Below, in pieces: positions 14,824-22,460 of a stretch of 43,677 nt of DNA; position 1 is the stretch's first letter; the number at the start of each line of letters is the position of its first letter. Below the pieces are notes generated by a model, which did not search any database, was not told where the DNA came from, and worked only from the letters and a program-made list of their open reading frames with translations. This DNA comes from a virus: IMG/VR virus record IMGVR_UViG_3300041964_000036, positions 1 to 43,677 of that record; one strand, written 5' to 3'. A program made the translations under genes and the position numbers.

Positions 14824-14874
14824 GTACACTTAGGGCAGCCCCCGTCAGGCTGAATCACACCAAACACACACACG
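14803..14874 (+). promoter_or_regulatory. Promoter plus GTCAGG-hairpin, A/C-rich leader (copy B)
   Basis: GTGACT (14803-14808), 16 nt, TACACT (14825-14830). GTCAGG lies at 14844-14849, 13 nt after the -10 exactly as in copy A. CAGCC (14836-14840) pairs with GGCTG (14848-14852). Then an A/C-only-type leader runs to the ATG at 14875. Confidence 0.7.
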
Positions 14875-15177
14875 ATGAAAGCACAGGAACTCAAGGCAAA
14901 GATGCGGGAGAGGTTCGATGCCGCTCTCAACGGCTACACAACTCCGGTTCAGGAGCACATTTGGCGCACCGTTGTCGTCCTCATAGACGAGGTACGCACG
15001 GAGACCCTGAAAGAGGCGGAGGCGGCCATACCGGAGGAAAGCGTCCTCGACCCGCTCGCGTATCCGTTCGAGCCGCAGTGGTACACGACCCACTCCGAGT
15101 CTGATGGCTGGAACACATGCCGCCGCGCGACACTCGAAGCCCTGCACGACCTCGCCAACCCCTCACAACCCCAATGA
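14875..15177 (+). CDS. Hypothetical protein, 100 residues
   Basis: First gene behind leader copy B. Mostly helical with a coiled N-terminal half (AQELKAKMRERFDAAL) and no recognisable motif. Its TGA overlaps the ATG of the next gene (ATGA), implying coupled translation. The next protein has a similar make-up (LETIKQEALERL, EEAVEAF), so the two may be related or form a complex. Confidence 0.65.
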   Translation: MKAQELKAKMRERFDAALNGYTTPVQEHIWRTVVVLIDEVRTETLKEAEAAIPEESVLDPLAYPFEPQWYTTHSESDGWNTCRRATLEALHDLANPSQPQ

Positions 15178-15449
15178 CCAAGACCCTAGAGACAATCAAG
15201 CAGGAGGCACTGGAGCGGCTTGCCCAGGACTTCACTCACCGCACAGACGGCAAAAGGCCGCAGCTTCACCCGGACTCGCTATGGAACGTGAAGCTCGTCT
15301 ACCTCCTCTCCTTAGCCCTAGACCGCGCAGTAGCCGCGACGCTGGAGGAGGCGGTAGAGGCGTTCGACCAGGATACATGCGACCAGTGCGGTGCTTACCT
15401 GAAGCCTCAAGTCCGCGCCGCCCTCCGTTCTCTCACGACCAATGACTAA
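15174..15449 (+). CDS. Hypothetical protein with CxxC, 91 residues
   Basis: The start MTKTLETIKQ is set by the ATGA overlap with the gene before. Helical, with one CDQC pair near residue 71. Overlaps the following gene by 8 bp. No family recognised. Confidence 0.6.
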   Translation: MTKTLETIKQEALERLAQDFTHRTDGKRPQLHPDSLWNVKLVYLLSLALDRAVAATLEEAVEAFDQDTCDQCGAYLKPQVRAALRSLTTND

Positions 15450-15909
15450 GGTTTGCAACGGCTGTGGTATCGAGAAGCCGACCACAGACTACTATCGGAG
15501 AAACGCGAGGAAGCAGAAAATCCAGTCTAGGTGCAAGGCGTGCACGGCTCTATACGATGCCGCCCGACGAGCACGGATAGTGGAAGCTGAAAGACTACGT
15601 CTCAGGAAAAGGCGTGAGGAAGAAGTAAGGACTGGCAAGGCAAAGGAGAAGTACGCGCTCGCCGTCAAACGTAACCCGCAGCACTACGCGGCAAGATACG
15701 CAGTTAGCACGGCCATACGCTGCGGTAAGCTCGTTAAGGCCCCTTGTGTGGAGTGTGGAGAGCCAAAGGTGCAAGCACACCACCTCGACTACTCGAAAGC
15801 TCTGGACGTGGTATGGCTTTGCATGAAGCACCACCGCGACCTCCACAGGAAGTACCCAGTCGCCCTCGGAGCCAGGACGGAGACCACCCGCCACACACCG
15901 ACCACATGA
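15442..15909 (+). CDS. HNH-type endonuclease with zinc ribbon
   Basis: 155 residues. N-terminal ribbon CNGCGIEKPTTDYY...CKACTALY, a long basic helix, then an HNH-like core: CVECGEPKVQAHHLDY followed by VWLCMKHHRDLHR. This is the standard pattern of small phage HNH proteins that bind DNA through the ribbon and cut it with a beta-beta-alpha-metal site. Overlaps its neighbours on both sides. Confidence 0.8.
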   Translation: MTKVCNGCGIEKPTTDYYRRNARKQKIQSRCKACTALYDAARRARIVEAERLRLRKRREEEVRTGKAKEKYALAVKRNPQHYAARYAVSTAIRCGKLVKAPCVECGEPKVQAHHLDYSKALDVVWLCMKHHRDLHRKYPVALGARTETTRHTPTT

Positions 15910-16493
15910 CCGATTACAAGTTCGTGACCTGCTACGAGAAGGGCTGCGAGGAGACCTCGGGCCTCAAGCCGTACATGACCGGCATCGAGTTCCTGTGCGA
16001 CCGACACGCTCCCCAGGAGGGCGAGGAGCATGACTGCGAGTGCTTGGAGGGGAATCCGTATTCTCTCATTCCTTGCAAATGCCCCTGCCATGCCCCCAAG
16101 GCCAAGAGCACGAAAGTCATCAAGGGCGTCTCCTGCCAGATGACCGTGAGCGTGCCCCAGGCAGAGCTTCCGATGGACGACTTACTAACGCAAATCACTA
16201 GGAAGGCCGCTGAGTCCCTCGCGCGCTCGCAGGAAGCTCTTGCGTTGACATTCCTTCAGGAGAACGGCGCGAGCGTGAAGGACATTGAGCTTGTGCAACA
16301 GCACCTACCCGATGGCATGAGATTCTTCTACCGCGTCAGGCCGAAAGAAGACGACATCTTGAGCAAGATGGAGTACCAGGAGGTTATCGCCCTCGCCAAG
16401 CAGCAGGGAGTTGAAGAGGAGCGGGAGCGCATCAGGCGGGTATTGGGAGATGGCTTGGCCGACTTCGCAGATGGCAAGACGCTGGCCCGATGA
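15906..16493 (+). CDS. Hypothetical protein with N-terminal Cys/His cluster
   Basis: 195 residues from the ATGA overlap; a longer frame to 15744 is rejected because it runs inside the HNH gene. The first 65 residues hold many Cys/His (CYEKGCEE, CDRH, CECLE, CKCPCH), probably one or two zinc sites. The rest is helical (KAAESLARSQEALAL, EEERERIRRVL). No family recognised. Ends in an ATGA overlap with the next gene. Confidence 0.6.
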   Translation: MTDYKFVTCYEKGCEETSGLKPYMTGIEFLCDRHAPQEGEEHDCECLEGNPYSLIPCKCPCHAPKAKSTKVIKGVSCQMTVSVPQAELPMDDLLTQITRKAAESLARSQEALALTFLQENGASVKDIELVQQHLPDGMRFFYRVRPKEDDILSKMEYQEVIALAKQQGVEEERERIRRVLGDGLADFADGKTLAR

Positions 16494-16792
16494 TAGACAC
16501 GAATGCAGCCCACGCCCGCCTCTTCGCTCCCAAGCCCAAGGCCCAGGCGACACGTCACCAGGCGTTGGCCGAAGCAGCATGGAAGGAGCTGGAGCCCGGC
16601 GATCAAAACCTGAGACGCTACCTCCCCCGCTACCTGGCAGTCTACAAGAGCGCCGCCCTCGCCTTCATCGACCTCGAAGAACTCAGGGAGCGGGCCAAGG
16701 CCAAGCAGTATCCCGGCCGCTGGTTCCTCCAGTCGGCGCGAATAGTTCTGGGGATAACTAAAGCGAAGAGTGAGCAAAATAAGGGCTTTTGA
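16490..16792 (+). CDS. Hypothetical helical protein, 100 residues
   Basis: Coupled to the previous gene by an ATGA overlap. Basic and helical throughout (RHQALAEAAWKELEP, LEELRERAKAKQYPGRWF), consistent with DNA or protein binding, but no motif is identifiable. It is the last gene before the copy-C promoter. Confidence 0.55.
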   Translation: MIDTNAAHARLFAPKPKAQATRHQALAEAAWKELEPGDQNLRRYLPRYLAVYKSAALAFIDLEELRERAKAKQYPGRWFLQSARIVLGITKAKSEQNKGF

Positions 16793-16807
16793 GGCTATTG
16801 CGCCCTA

Positions 16808-16877
16808 TTGACTTTGCCTACCGCTACGCTAAGCTATAGGAGTTCCAGTCAGGGACACCCACCAATCACATCACACA
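16808..16877 (+). promoter_or_regulatory. Promoter plus GTCAGG-hairpin, A/C-rich leader (copy C)
   Basis: TTGACT (16808-16813), 16 nt, TAAGCT (16830-16835); a shifted TATAGG is possible. GTCAGG is at 16848-16853, 12 nt after the -10. GTTCC/GGGAC can pair around AGTCA. An A/C-rich leader follows to the ATG at 16878. Confidence 0.65.
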
Positions 16878-17105
16878 ATGAAGCTTCCAATCGGATACCG
16901 GATTTACGCGGAGACCAAGGGAGAAATCGAGACGTTCTACGTCACCGGCCCCAACGCGCGGAGCCGGGCGCACGACGCCTACTGGGAAGCGGTTGACCAG
17001 GACCGCAGCGCAAAGGTCTGGGCCATCGCAGTCTACGAGGACGGCGACCAGGTAGGGGTCGAGTTCGACCGCAACGACCCGGCAGAAGTCATCAAGCGCA
17101 TTTGA
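16878..17105 (+). CDS. Hypothetical protein, 75 residues
   Basis: First gene behind leader copy C, no SD. Mixed alpha/beta composition (YRIYAETKGEIETFYVTG, VWAIAVYEDGDQVGVEF), typical of a compact small domain. Function unknown. Confidence 0.6.
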   Translation: MKLPIGYRIYAETKGEIETFYVTGPNARSRAHDAYWEAVDQDRSAKVWAIAVYEDGDQVGVEFDRNDPAEVIKRI

Positions 17106-17134
17106 CCGAGCATTCACCCAATCACACAAGCACA

Positions 17135-17368
17135 ATGAACAACGAGCCCCGCTACAACATCTACATCGTGAACCGCAGCGAGCAGGCTGCGGTCGCGGTA
17201 GTCGGCAAGGACATGAGCGAGCGCCAGGCGGAGAAGAGAATGATGACCGCCCTCGCACGAATCAATGACGGCTATTACGTCGCTGATGAAATCGTAGGCA
17301 GCGAGGCCGACCTCAACTACGCCGCGCAGATCGCCGCGAACCTGGAAGCCACTCCTCAGCTCTCATGA
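17135..17368 (+). CDS. Hypothetical protein, 77 residues
   Basis: The start MNNEPRYNIY is preceded by an A/C-rich stretch (ACCCAATCACACAAGCACA) without SD. The alternating-strand start (YNIYIVNRSEQAAVAVVG) is like the preceding gene. Ends in an ATGA overlap with the next gene. Function unknown. Confidence 0.6.
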   Translation: MNNEPRYNIYIVNRSEQAAVAVVGKDMSERQAEKRMMTALARINDGYYVADEIVGSEADLNYAAQIAANLEATPQLS

Positions 17369-17586
17369 ACCCCCAGAAGAATCCCGCCGCAGTCGCCCTC
17401 GGGCGGCTCGGCGGCCAGAAGAGGAAGCTGAGCCCCGAGGATGCCAGGGAGATGCAGCGCAAGAGCGCAGAGAAGCGCCGCGCCAACAAAACCGCAGCCC
17501 AGATACGCGCCATGAGGACGACGGTAGAGACCAACTTCGCACCGCTACGGGACAGACTCACCAACACACCAACCAATGAAGATTAA
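17365..17586 (+). CDS. Small basic protein, 73 residues
   Basis: ATGA-coupled to the gene before. Very basic and Ala-rich (ALGRLGGQKRKLSPEDAREM, KSAEKRRANKTAAQIRAM). It looks like a nucleic-acid-binding or RNA-associated small protein. Overlaps the next gene by 11 bp. Confidence 0.55.
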   Translation: MNPQKNPAAVALGRLGGQKRKLSPEDAREMQRKSAEKRRANKTAAQIRAMRTTVETNFAPLRDRLTNTPTNED

Positions 17587-17788
17587 GGACGGATACAACG
17601 GAAAGGAGATGGAGATTCGGATAGGAGCGAACCCCAGCGGGAGCATCGAGCTATGGCTTATTCAGAACGGCCTACCCGAGACCAGCGCAAGCTATCGGGA
17701 AACGCTGTCCTACATGACGCCGAGCGAATTGCTTGCCCTGAAGCAGGAGATAGAAAGGGCCGCGAAAGAGCTGTTCAGTATCCAATGA
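17576..17788 (+). CDS. Hypothetical protein, 70 residues
   Basis: The ATG is preceded by CACCAACACACCAACCA, no SD. Compact acidic protein (MKIKDGYNGKEMEIRIG, LALKQEIERAAKELF). ATGA overlap with the winged-helix gene that follows suggests a shared role. No family recognised. Confidence 0.55.
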   Translation: MKIKDGYNGKEMEIRIGANPSGSIELWLIQNGLPETSASYRETLSYMTPSELLALKQEIERAAKELFSIQ

Positions 17789-18273
17789 GCCGCACAGCCT
17801 ACGACCACCAGGACTTCGACCTCAACGAGCAGCAGGAGGCGGTAAGGAATCTGATGACGTACCGCGACCAGGAATGGTTCATCGCATACGACTTGATAGG
17901 AGCCGGTTGGAACGGTGTCACCATAGGCGACGCAGGCCGCCGCATGAGGGAGCTGCGCGAGGAAGGTATCTTGGAGAGCCGGAAGCGCGGGCGCTTTGAG
18001 GAGTACCGCTTGGTTGCGCCGCACACGACCAGTACACTTCCAGGCAGATGCCCCGCCCCGTACGACGCTTCCCCCCTTTCAAGGAAGTCCACATCAGCAA
18101 CAAGGACCTCGCCATCATCCGAATCTCCTCCCGAGACTCAGCAATCCGGCATGGCCTCAACCCCGACGCAGAGATCCGAATCGGAATCCGGCGCAAGACT
18201 ATTTCAGCCCTCTACGACGAGGAGCACGATGACGAGGCCCGGGAAGCTGAAAAAGACCTCCTGGCTCGCCTGA
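17785..18273 (+). CDS. Winged-helix DNA-binding protein; true 3' end uncertain
   Basis: Starts MSRTAYDHQDFDLN. Residues 10-80 form a clear winged helix (EAVRNLMTYRDQEWFIAYDL, MRELREEGILESRKRGRFEE). After about residue 85 the frame becomes Ser/Thr/Pro low-complexity and overlaps the next gene for 226 bp. That is typical of translating another gene's DNA out of frame, so a lost or gained base near 18030 has probably hidden the real stop. It is probably a small transcriptional regulator. Confidence 0.55.
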   Translation: MSRTAYDHQDFDLNEQQEAVRNLMTYRDQEWFIAYDLIGAGWNGVTIGDAGRRMRELREEGILESRKRGRFEEYRLVAPHTTSTLPGRCPAPYDASPLSRKSTSATRTSPSSESPPETQQSGMASTPTQRSESESGARLFQPSTTRSTMTRPGKLKKTSWLA

Positions 18274-18278
18274 GGTGA
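18048..18278 (+). CDS. Hypothetical protein, 76 residues
   Basis: Begins MPRPVRRFPPFKEVHISNKD and ends in a GTGA overlap with the nuclease gene. TTGGTT-17-TACACT ends 9 nt before its ATG, so it may also have its own near-leaderless transcript. An acidic C-terminal helix (EEHDDEAREAEKDLLARL) is visible. Its coherent composition supports it over the overlapping 3' extension of the winged-helix frame. Confidence 0.55.
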   Translation: MPRPVRRFPPFKEVHISNKDLAIIRISSRDSAIRHGLNPDAEIRIGIRRKTISALYDEEHDDEAREAEKDLLARLR

Positions 18279-18739
18279 AGACCGTTCTGCTCGTCGCCGG
18301 GCTCCTCATCCTCTTCGGCCTAACGGCCTGGCTCGGCAACACCCGACAGCCCCAGCACACCATCATCAGAGTCACGGACGGCGACGGGCTGCTCCTCAGC
18401 AACGGAACGGTCATCCGAATCCAAGGGATAGACGCGCCAGAACATGACCAACCCTACGGCAAGGAGGCCAAGGCCGCGCTCCGGCCAATCGAGGGACGCG
18501 TCGCACAATACAAGCCCTATGGAACGGACAGATACGGCCGCGTGATAGCCAGGGTCTACGTGGACGGCATCGACATCGGCCTCTCCCTCCTCAAGCTCGG
18601 CCTCGCTCATCACTACGGCAAATACGACGACACCTGGGCCTATTCGAGAGCCGAATACGAGGCCAAGGAAGCGAGGCGGGGATTGTGGGCTGATGACTAC
18701 GTGGTGGAGCCGTGGGAGTGGCGCGACCACGACCGATAA
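18275..18739 (+). CDS. Staphylococcal-nuclease-type thermonuclease, secreted or membrane-anchored
   Basis: 154 residues from a GTG overlapping the previous stop. The N-terminal hydrophobic segment (3-20) is a signal peptide or anchor. The SNase domain shows VTDGDGLLL, then RIQGIDAPE with the catalytic Arg and Glu, PYGKEAK, then TDRYGRVIARV with the second catalytic Arg, and the closing EAKEARRGLW. It is a Ca2+-dependent sugar-nonspecific nuclease. In a phage it could degrade host or competitor DNA at the envelope. It ends an operon; 200 bp later the restriction-modification genes begin. Confidence 0.92.
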   Translation: MKTVLLVAGLLILFGLTAWLGNTRQPQHTIIRVTDGDGLLLSNGTVIRIQGIDAPEHDQPYGKEAKAALRPIEGRVAQYKPYGTDRYGRVIARVYVDGIDIGLSLLKLGLAHHYGKYDDTWAYSRAEYEAKEARRGLWADDYVVEPWEWRDHDR

Positions 18740-18861
18740 CGAGCAACGCCACGTCCGTAACTGCGTTCACCCTGACCACCTTCGAGCCGTAGACCACCCG
18801 ACAAACCAGAGGAACAGGAAACTCAACATCTAGTAGGCAGAAAAAGTCCGCATACTTTAAG

Positions 18862-18890
18862 TTGACGTTCGCCCGTAGTGAGTGTTATTA
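18862..18890 (+). promoter_or_regulatory. Promoter for the restriction-modification genes
   Basis: TTGACG (18862-18867), 17 nt, TTATTA (18885-18890). About 45 bp downstream is the SD-led methyltransferase start. The flanking DNA (18740-18936) holds no gene. Confidence 0.6.
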
Positions 18891-18936
18891 CCGTTTTCTT
18901 GACTTGCAATCACGTTGGCCGAGAAAGGTGTGAATT

Positions 18937-20076
18937 ATGCGTCCAAAGTCCGGTTTGCCGAAGCGTCGTGCGCTCCGTGCGAGGCCGGTATTTGAGTATG
19001 GCTTCAGAACGAACCCTGCAACGGCAGGCTATCGCCATCCATCTCTGGACGGTAGAGAGTTCCCGGACGCGATTCCGGTCGTTTCCCTGTTCGCAGGTTG
19101 TGGTGGGATGGATTTGGGCTTCCTTGGTGGATTCCGGTTTCTGGGCGAGACATACGCGCCACTCCCGTTTCGCATCGTGGACGCTATCGACATCGACGAG
19201 CGCTCTATAGAAACCTATCGCCTCAACGTTGGTCCGCACGCCCGCGTAGGCGACTTGACCGAGATGTCTCCCAGGGAACTCCCAGCGTGCCGCGTTCTGA
19301 TCGGTGGCTTCCCCTGTCAAGACTTCTCGTCGTCAGGACCGAAGGTGGGGTTTGATGGTGCTCGTGGTCAGCTTTACCAAGTGCTCGTCGAGTACATGAA
19401 GGCGTATCAGCCGGAGATTGTAGTTGCTGAGAACGTTCCACACCTCGGTCGTCTCCACGGCGGGAAGTACCTCAAGACGATACTCGCCGAGTTCGAGTCA
19501 TGCGGCTATAGGTTTGACGTGTGGGAGCTCTACGGTCCCGAATACGGGCTTCCGCAAAGCAGGCGTCGGCTCTTCCTCGTGGGAACTCGAAACGACATCA
19601 AATCTCGCCCCCTATGCCCCGCGCCCACGCACCGGCACCGCCACGTATCTATTGACCAAGCGATTGGCGACCTCGTGACCGTCACCGACGAATCAGTGAC
19701 AAACCAGAGCCAGTATTTCGTCGCGACAAAGGCCACAGCGGGCGGCGGGCAGGGCGACCACACCAACCGGCGAGGCGAACCTGCGTATTGCATCAGGGCC
19801 AATGCGAAAGCCCGCATCCAGTTTCATTACGAGCTTGAACGACGCCTGACCGTGCGAGAGTGTGCCCGCGTGCAGTCATTCCCTGATGAGTTCGTTTTTC
19901 CATTCTTCGCGATGAACGCTATGACGCAGATAGGTAACGCGGTCCCGCCCCTGCTGGCCTATAAGGTCGCCCATGCTATTGCTGAGTTTATGGCGAATCC
20001 TCAAGGTGCAGGCACGGCGGTAACACATGCACCAGTACAGGCAGAACTTTTCTCACCCTCATCCATCGGAGCTTAG
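18937..20076 (+). CDS. C5-cytosine DNA methyltransferase (type II)
   Basis: 379 residues with all main motifs in order: I (LFAGCGGMDLGF, 51-62), IV (GGFPCQDFSS with catalytic Cys127), VI (AENVPHL, 164-170), VIII (QSRRRLFLVGTR, 207-218), then the target-recognition part, IX (RRLTVRECARVQSFP) and X (QIGNAVPP, 330-337). It transfers methyl from S-adenosylmethionine to C5 of cytosine. The recognition site cannot be read from the sequence. It starts with a short SD (AAAGG) and is followed 5 bp later by its probable restriction partner. Lower GC than neighbours hints at transfer. Confidence 0.95.
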   Translation: MRPKSGLPKRRALRARPVFEYGFRTNPATAGYRHPSLDGREFPDAIPVVSLFAGCGGMDLGFLGGFRFLGETYAPLPFRIVDAIDIDERSIETYRLNVGPHARVGDLTEMSPRELPACRVLIGGFPCQDFSSSGPKVGFDGARGQLYQVLVEYMKAYQPEIVVAENVPHLGRLHGGKYLKTILAEFESCGYRFDVWELYGPEYGLPQSRRRLFLVGTRNDIKSRPLCPAPTHRHRHVSIDQAIGDLVTVTDESVTNQSQYFVATKATAGGGQGDHTNRRGEPAYCIRANAKARIQFHYELERRLTVRECARVQSFPDEFVFPFFAMNAMTQIGNAVPPLLAYKVAHAIAEFMANPQGAGTAVTHAPVQAELFSPSSIGA

Positions 20077-20081
20077 AACGC

Positions 20082-20924
20082 ATGTCACGACTAGAAGACG
20101 ATAGGCGGTATATGGAGCTACTTCTTGCTCCGGTCAGAGAGTGTGCCAAGTACCGTCCGGCCTTCGGTAAGGGTAAGAATAAGCGCAAAGTCGAGGATGA
20201 AGACGAGGAGCCTGAAGAAGGTGTAACGGTTGAACAGTTTCGCGTGCTCTACGGCGCTGACCTTCTCTACCACTGGATCGGCCTTGATTCGGACCTTATG
20301 TACGCGGCGCACAAGGCGGCGGGTGGGATGACCTCTATCTACCGTCAGCTTGGGATCGGATGCGAACGTCTCCTCCGGGGCATTGTGATAGATAACCTGG
20401 GCCTTACGGAGCAACAGGTGAAGTGGTCGTATGAATACGAGAAGGAGCCCGGCAAGAACGCGACCCACACGCTAGACCTCCGTATTGGCATGGACGATCT
20501 GCATGAGCAGGAACACAGGGACAGGCTGGCCGGGTGGCTGCGTCAATGCGGCGAACTGCTCAAGCTAGCGGAAGATCGTACCAGCGAGTTGCGTGGCGTC
20601 GTCATGGAGATAAGACAGGGATACAAGAGCGCGGACTCAAAGAGACAGAACGCTGACCTGCGCTTCGGGATACGGGCGTATAACGACAACTACCTACCAG
20701 CAATCGTCATTGTTTCCTCGCAGATTAGTCAGCCGGTGGCGCGGCGCTATCGTGCAGACCAGCTCCTCGTCCTTACGGGCTCGTTGGGAGATACCACGGT
20801 CAGCACGTTTGCCTTTTACGGGGATGTCGTAGGTTATGATCTGGCGGGATTCTTCGAGAGGAACTCTCCGATGCTGCGCGTAGAGTTTGGAGCTATACTG
20901 AAGGGGCTCCTGACACCGTCTTAG
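20082..20924 (+). CDS. Probable type II restriction endonuclease
   Basis: 280 residues, directly after the methyltransferase. The segment THTLDLRIG, followed by VVMEIRQGYKSADSKRQNAD at about residues 168-187, fits a PD-(D/E)xK-like active site: an Asp upstream, then Glu-x-Arg/Lys and GYKS-DSKR, a pattern seen in restriction enzymes. An acidic run (DEDEEPEEG) sits near residue 35. It should cut DNA not protected by the neighbour. The call rests on context and the motif; I cannot name the subfamily or site. Confidence 0.75.
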   Translation: MSRLEDDRRYMELLLAPVRECAKYRPAFGKGKNKRKVEDEDEEPEEGVTVEQFRVLYGADLLYHWIGLDSDLMYAAHKAAGGMTSIYRQLGIGCERLLRGIVIDNLGLTEQQVKWSYEYEKEPGKNATHTLDLRIGMDDLHEQEHRDRLAGWLRQCGELLKLAEDRTSELRGVVMEIRQGYKSADSKRQNADLRFGIRAYNDNYLPAIVIVSSQISQPVARRYRADQLLVLTGSLGDTTVSTFAFYGDVVGYDLAGFFERNSPMLRVEFGAILKGLLTPS

Positions 20925-21123
20925 TGATTGTGGCGGCCATCTTGACAGAAAAACACATAACGTTCCTTATCAGTCCCAAATCGTGTTACATCGTCAATAG
21001 ACCACAAGGGATAGTATCCGCTCACCCACTCCGTCTGCCCTTTTCCTCAGCTTTTGCACACGAGATGTGCAGACACAATGGGTTGTGGTAGACGACGCAT
21101 CGAAACCTGTCATACTTCGCGGT
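20925..21123 (+). other. Intergenic region with promoter-like boxes
   Basis: 200 bp without a gene. TTGACA near 20942 has only a weak -10. CATACT at 21111-21116 ends 7 nt before the ATG at 21124, fitting a leaderless start for the next gene. No strong terminator follows the restriction gene. Confidence 0.4.
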
Positions 21124-21273
21124 ATGCAAATCACCCTCACAGCGGAAGAGTCAGCGTTCCTCGTCTCGCTCCTTTCAGACATCACGGTCAAACCAGCCGC
21201 GCCGGAAGCCGCCCAGATCGTAGCCCTCGTCGCTTCGATCATCGGTAAGCTCAAGCCGGAAACAGAGCAGTGA
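21124..21273 (+). CDS. Hypothetical protein, 49 residues
   Basis: MQITLTAEESAFLVSLLSDI: a short helical protein with no motif. Likely a leaderless start (CATACT 7 nt upstream), and GTGA overlap with the next gene. First of a run of small genes before terminase. Confidence 0.5.
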   Translation: MQITLTAEESAFLVSLLSDITVKPAAPEAAQIVALVASIIGKLKPETEQ

Positions 21274-21506
21274 ACCCGAACCGCGCACAGACCCGGCAGG
21301 TCATGTCCCTCCTCAAACGCCTCCATACCACCGACGTAGGCAGGATGGCTATGCGAATCATCCAGGTGGACACCCTTCGCGCCTACTCAGAAGCCGACAA
21401 GCACTTCGACAAGATCGAGGCCACCCAGGAGGAGGTCGCCCGGCTCATGGAGGAAGCGGAAGCCCGAGAAAAGGACGAGGAAACAAAAAGAGCCGATGGA
21501 AAGTAA
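21270..21506 (+). CDS. Hypothetical helical protein, 78 residues
   Basis: GTG start overlapping the previous TGA. A long charged helix (DKIEATQEEVARLMEEAEAR) suggests a coiled coil. Overlaps the next gene by 11 bp. Function unknown. Confidence 0.5.
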   Translation: MNPNRAQTRQVMSLLKRLHTTDVGRMAMRIIQVDTLRAYSEADKHFDKIEATQEEVARLMEEAEAREKDEETKRADGK

Positions 21507-21732
21507 GGAGCAGAAGATAGCGTGGCTTAACTCGGTTCCTCACCTGACGTGGGGCAGGGAGGAAGCGCTAGGCGGACGCGTGGCTTACCGGGGAATCCAC
21601 AAGCTCGAAGGCAAGAAGCCGCACAGTTGGTACTACAGCAACCCCGCCGATGACGAGGAGCTGTGCCTGGAAAGGTTCGTGACATCAATCAAGAAGTACC
21701 TATCGCTTTCAGACAACGGACTAAGGAGCTAA
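21496..21732 (+). CDS. Hypothetical protein, 78 residues
   Basis: MESKEQKIAWLNSVPHLTWG: mixed composition rich in Trp/Tyr (HSWYYSNPADDEELCLERF), probably a compact domain. No family recognised. Continues the co-transcribed small-gene run. Confidence 0.5.
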   Translation: MESKEQKIAWLNSVPHLTWGREEALGGRVAYRGIHKLEGKKPHSWYYSNPADDEELCLERFVTSIKKYLSLSDNGLRS

Positions 21733-21785
21733 CCGCGCAGAGATACATACCCTATGGATACCCTGATAGAGGAAGATCAACAGAA

Positions 21786-22010
21786 ATGATTTACGACAAG
21801 ATAGAGAAACCCTCGTGGGGCAAGAAGGCGACATACACCCGCCTGAAAAAGGCGGAACTGAGAGCCCGCCTCGCCGAGGAATTGGAGGCTGTGCTGAGCA
21901 AGCAGAGGTCTGCCGCGCAAAGCTTGCTGAGCGGCCATGCGGAGGCGTTCGTCAAGGATGAGAAATCCAGGGGCTTGGATGCCCGCTGGCCGAAATGGGC
22001 TACGGCGTGA
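21786..22010 (+). CDS. Hypothetical protein, 74 residues
   Basis: The start MIYDKIEKPSWG has GAGGAAG about 10 nt upstream; the longer frame overlapping the previous gene is not supported. Basic helical protein (RLKKAELRARLAEELEAVL). The terminase-side location hints at a DNA-packaging accessory, but that is only context. Confidence 0.5.
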   Translation: MIYDKIEKPSWGKKATYTRLKKAELRARLAEELEAVLSKQRSAAQSLLSGHAEAFVKDEKSRGLDARWPKWATA

Positions 22011-22013
22011 CTC

Positions 22014-22175
22014 GTGGACATAGAGCCTCTTATCGAAGCCATCGAGCGCCGCGCTTCCTACGCTCCGGCATGGACGCGAGAGGAGGCATGGGACAACGAG
22101 CCGAAGATGGTAAGGGTCAACGGCCAGTGGGTCAGGAACCCCAAAGCGGTCAGAAGTAGCAACCACATAAACTGA
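22014..22175 (+). CDS. Hypothetical protein, 53 residues
   Basis: Starts at a GTG 3 nt after the previous stop: (M)DIEPLIEAIERRASYAPA, ending RSSNHIN. It fills the only gap in this gene run and keeps its composition. Weak evidence apart from packing. Confidence 0.4.
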   Translation: MDIEPLIEAIERRASYAPAWTREEAWDNEPKMVRVNGQWVRNPKAVRSSNHIN

Positions 22176-22187
22176 TTTTTCACCCTG

Positions 22188-22460
22188 ATGCAGAACGGCG
22201 GAAAGAGACCAGGAGCAGGACGACCGAAAGGCGCTGTTTCAGGGCACACCAAGGAAGCCCTCATCTTCAAGGAGGAGCTTATCCGCCGCGTCCTGGAGGA
22301 GAAGGGGCCGATCATCGACGCCCTCATCAAGAAGGCCAAGGCCGGAGACGTTCAGGCTCTCAGGGAAATCAATGACCGGCTCCTCGGCAAGCCGCTCCAG
22401 CAGGTAGGGCTCGACGACGACACCATCAGCGCCCTCACTATCAGGTGGCTGAGCGAGTAA
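22188..22460 (+). CDS. terS: Terminase small-subunit-like protein
   Basis: 90 residues. The N-terminus GGKRPGAGRPKGAVSGHTKE is the Gly/Arg/Lys DNA-binding start seen in many phage small terminases, followed by helices (EELIRRVLEEKGPIIDAL). It ends with a 16-bp overlap with the large subunit. The small subunit recognises the packaging site and hands DNA to the motor. Assigned from the motif and position. Confidence 0.7.
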   Translation: MQNGGKRPGAGRPKGAVSGHTKEALIFKEELIRRVLEEKGPIIDALIKKAKAGDVQALREINDRLLGKPLQQVGLDDDTISALTIRWLSE

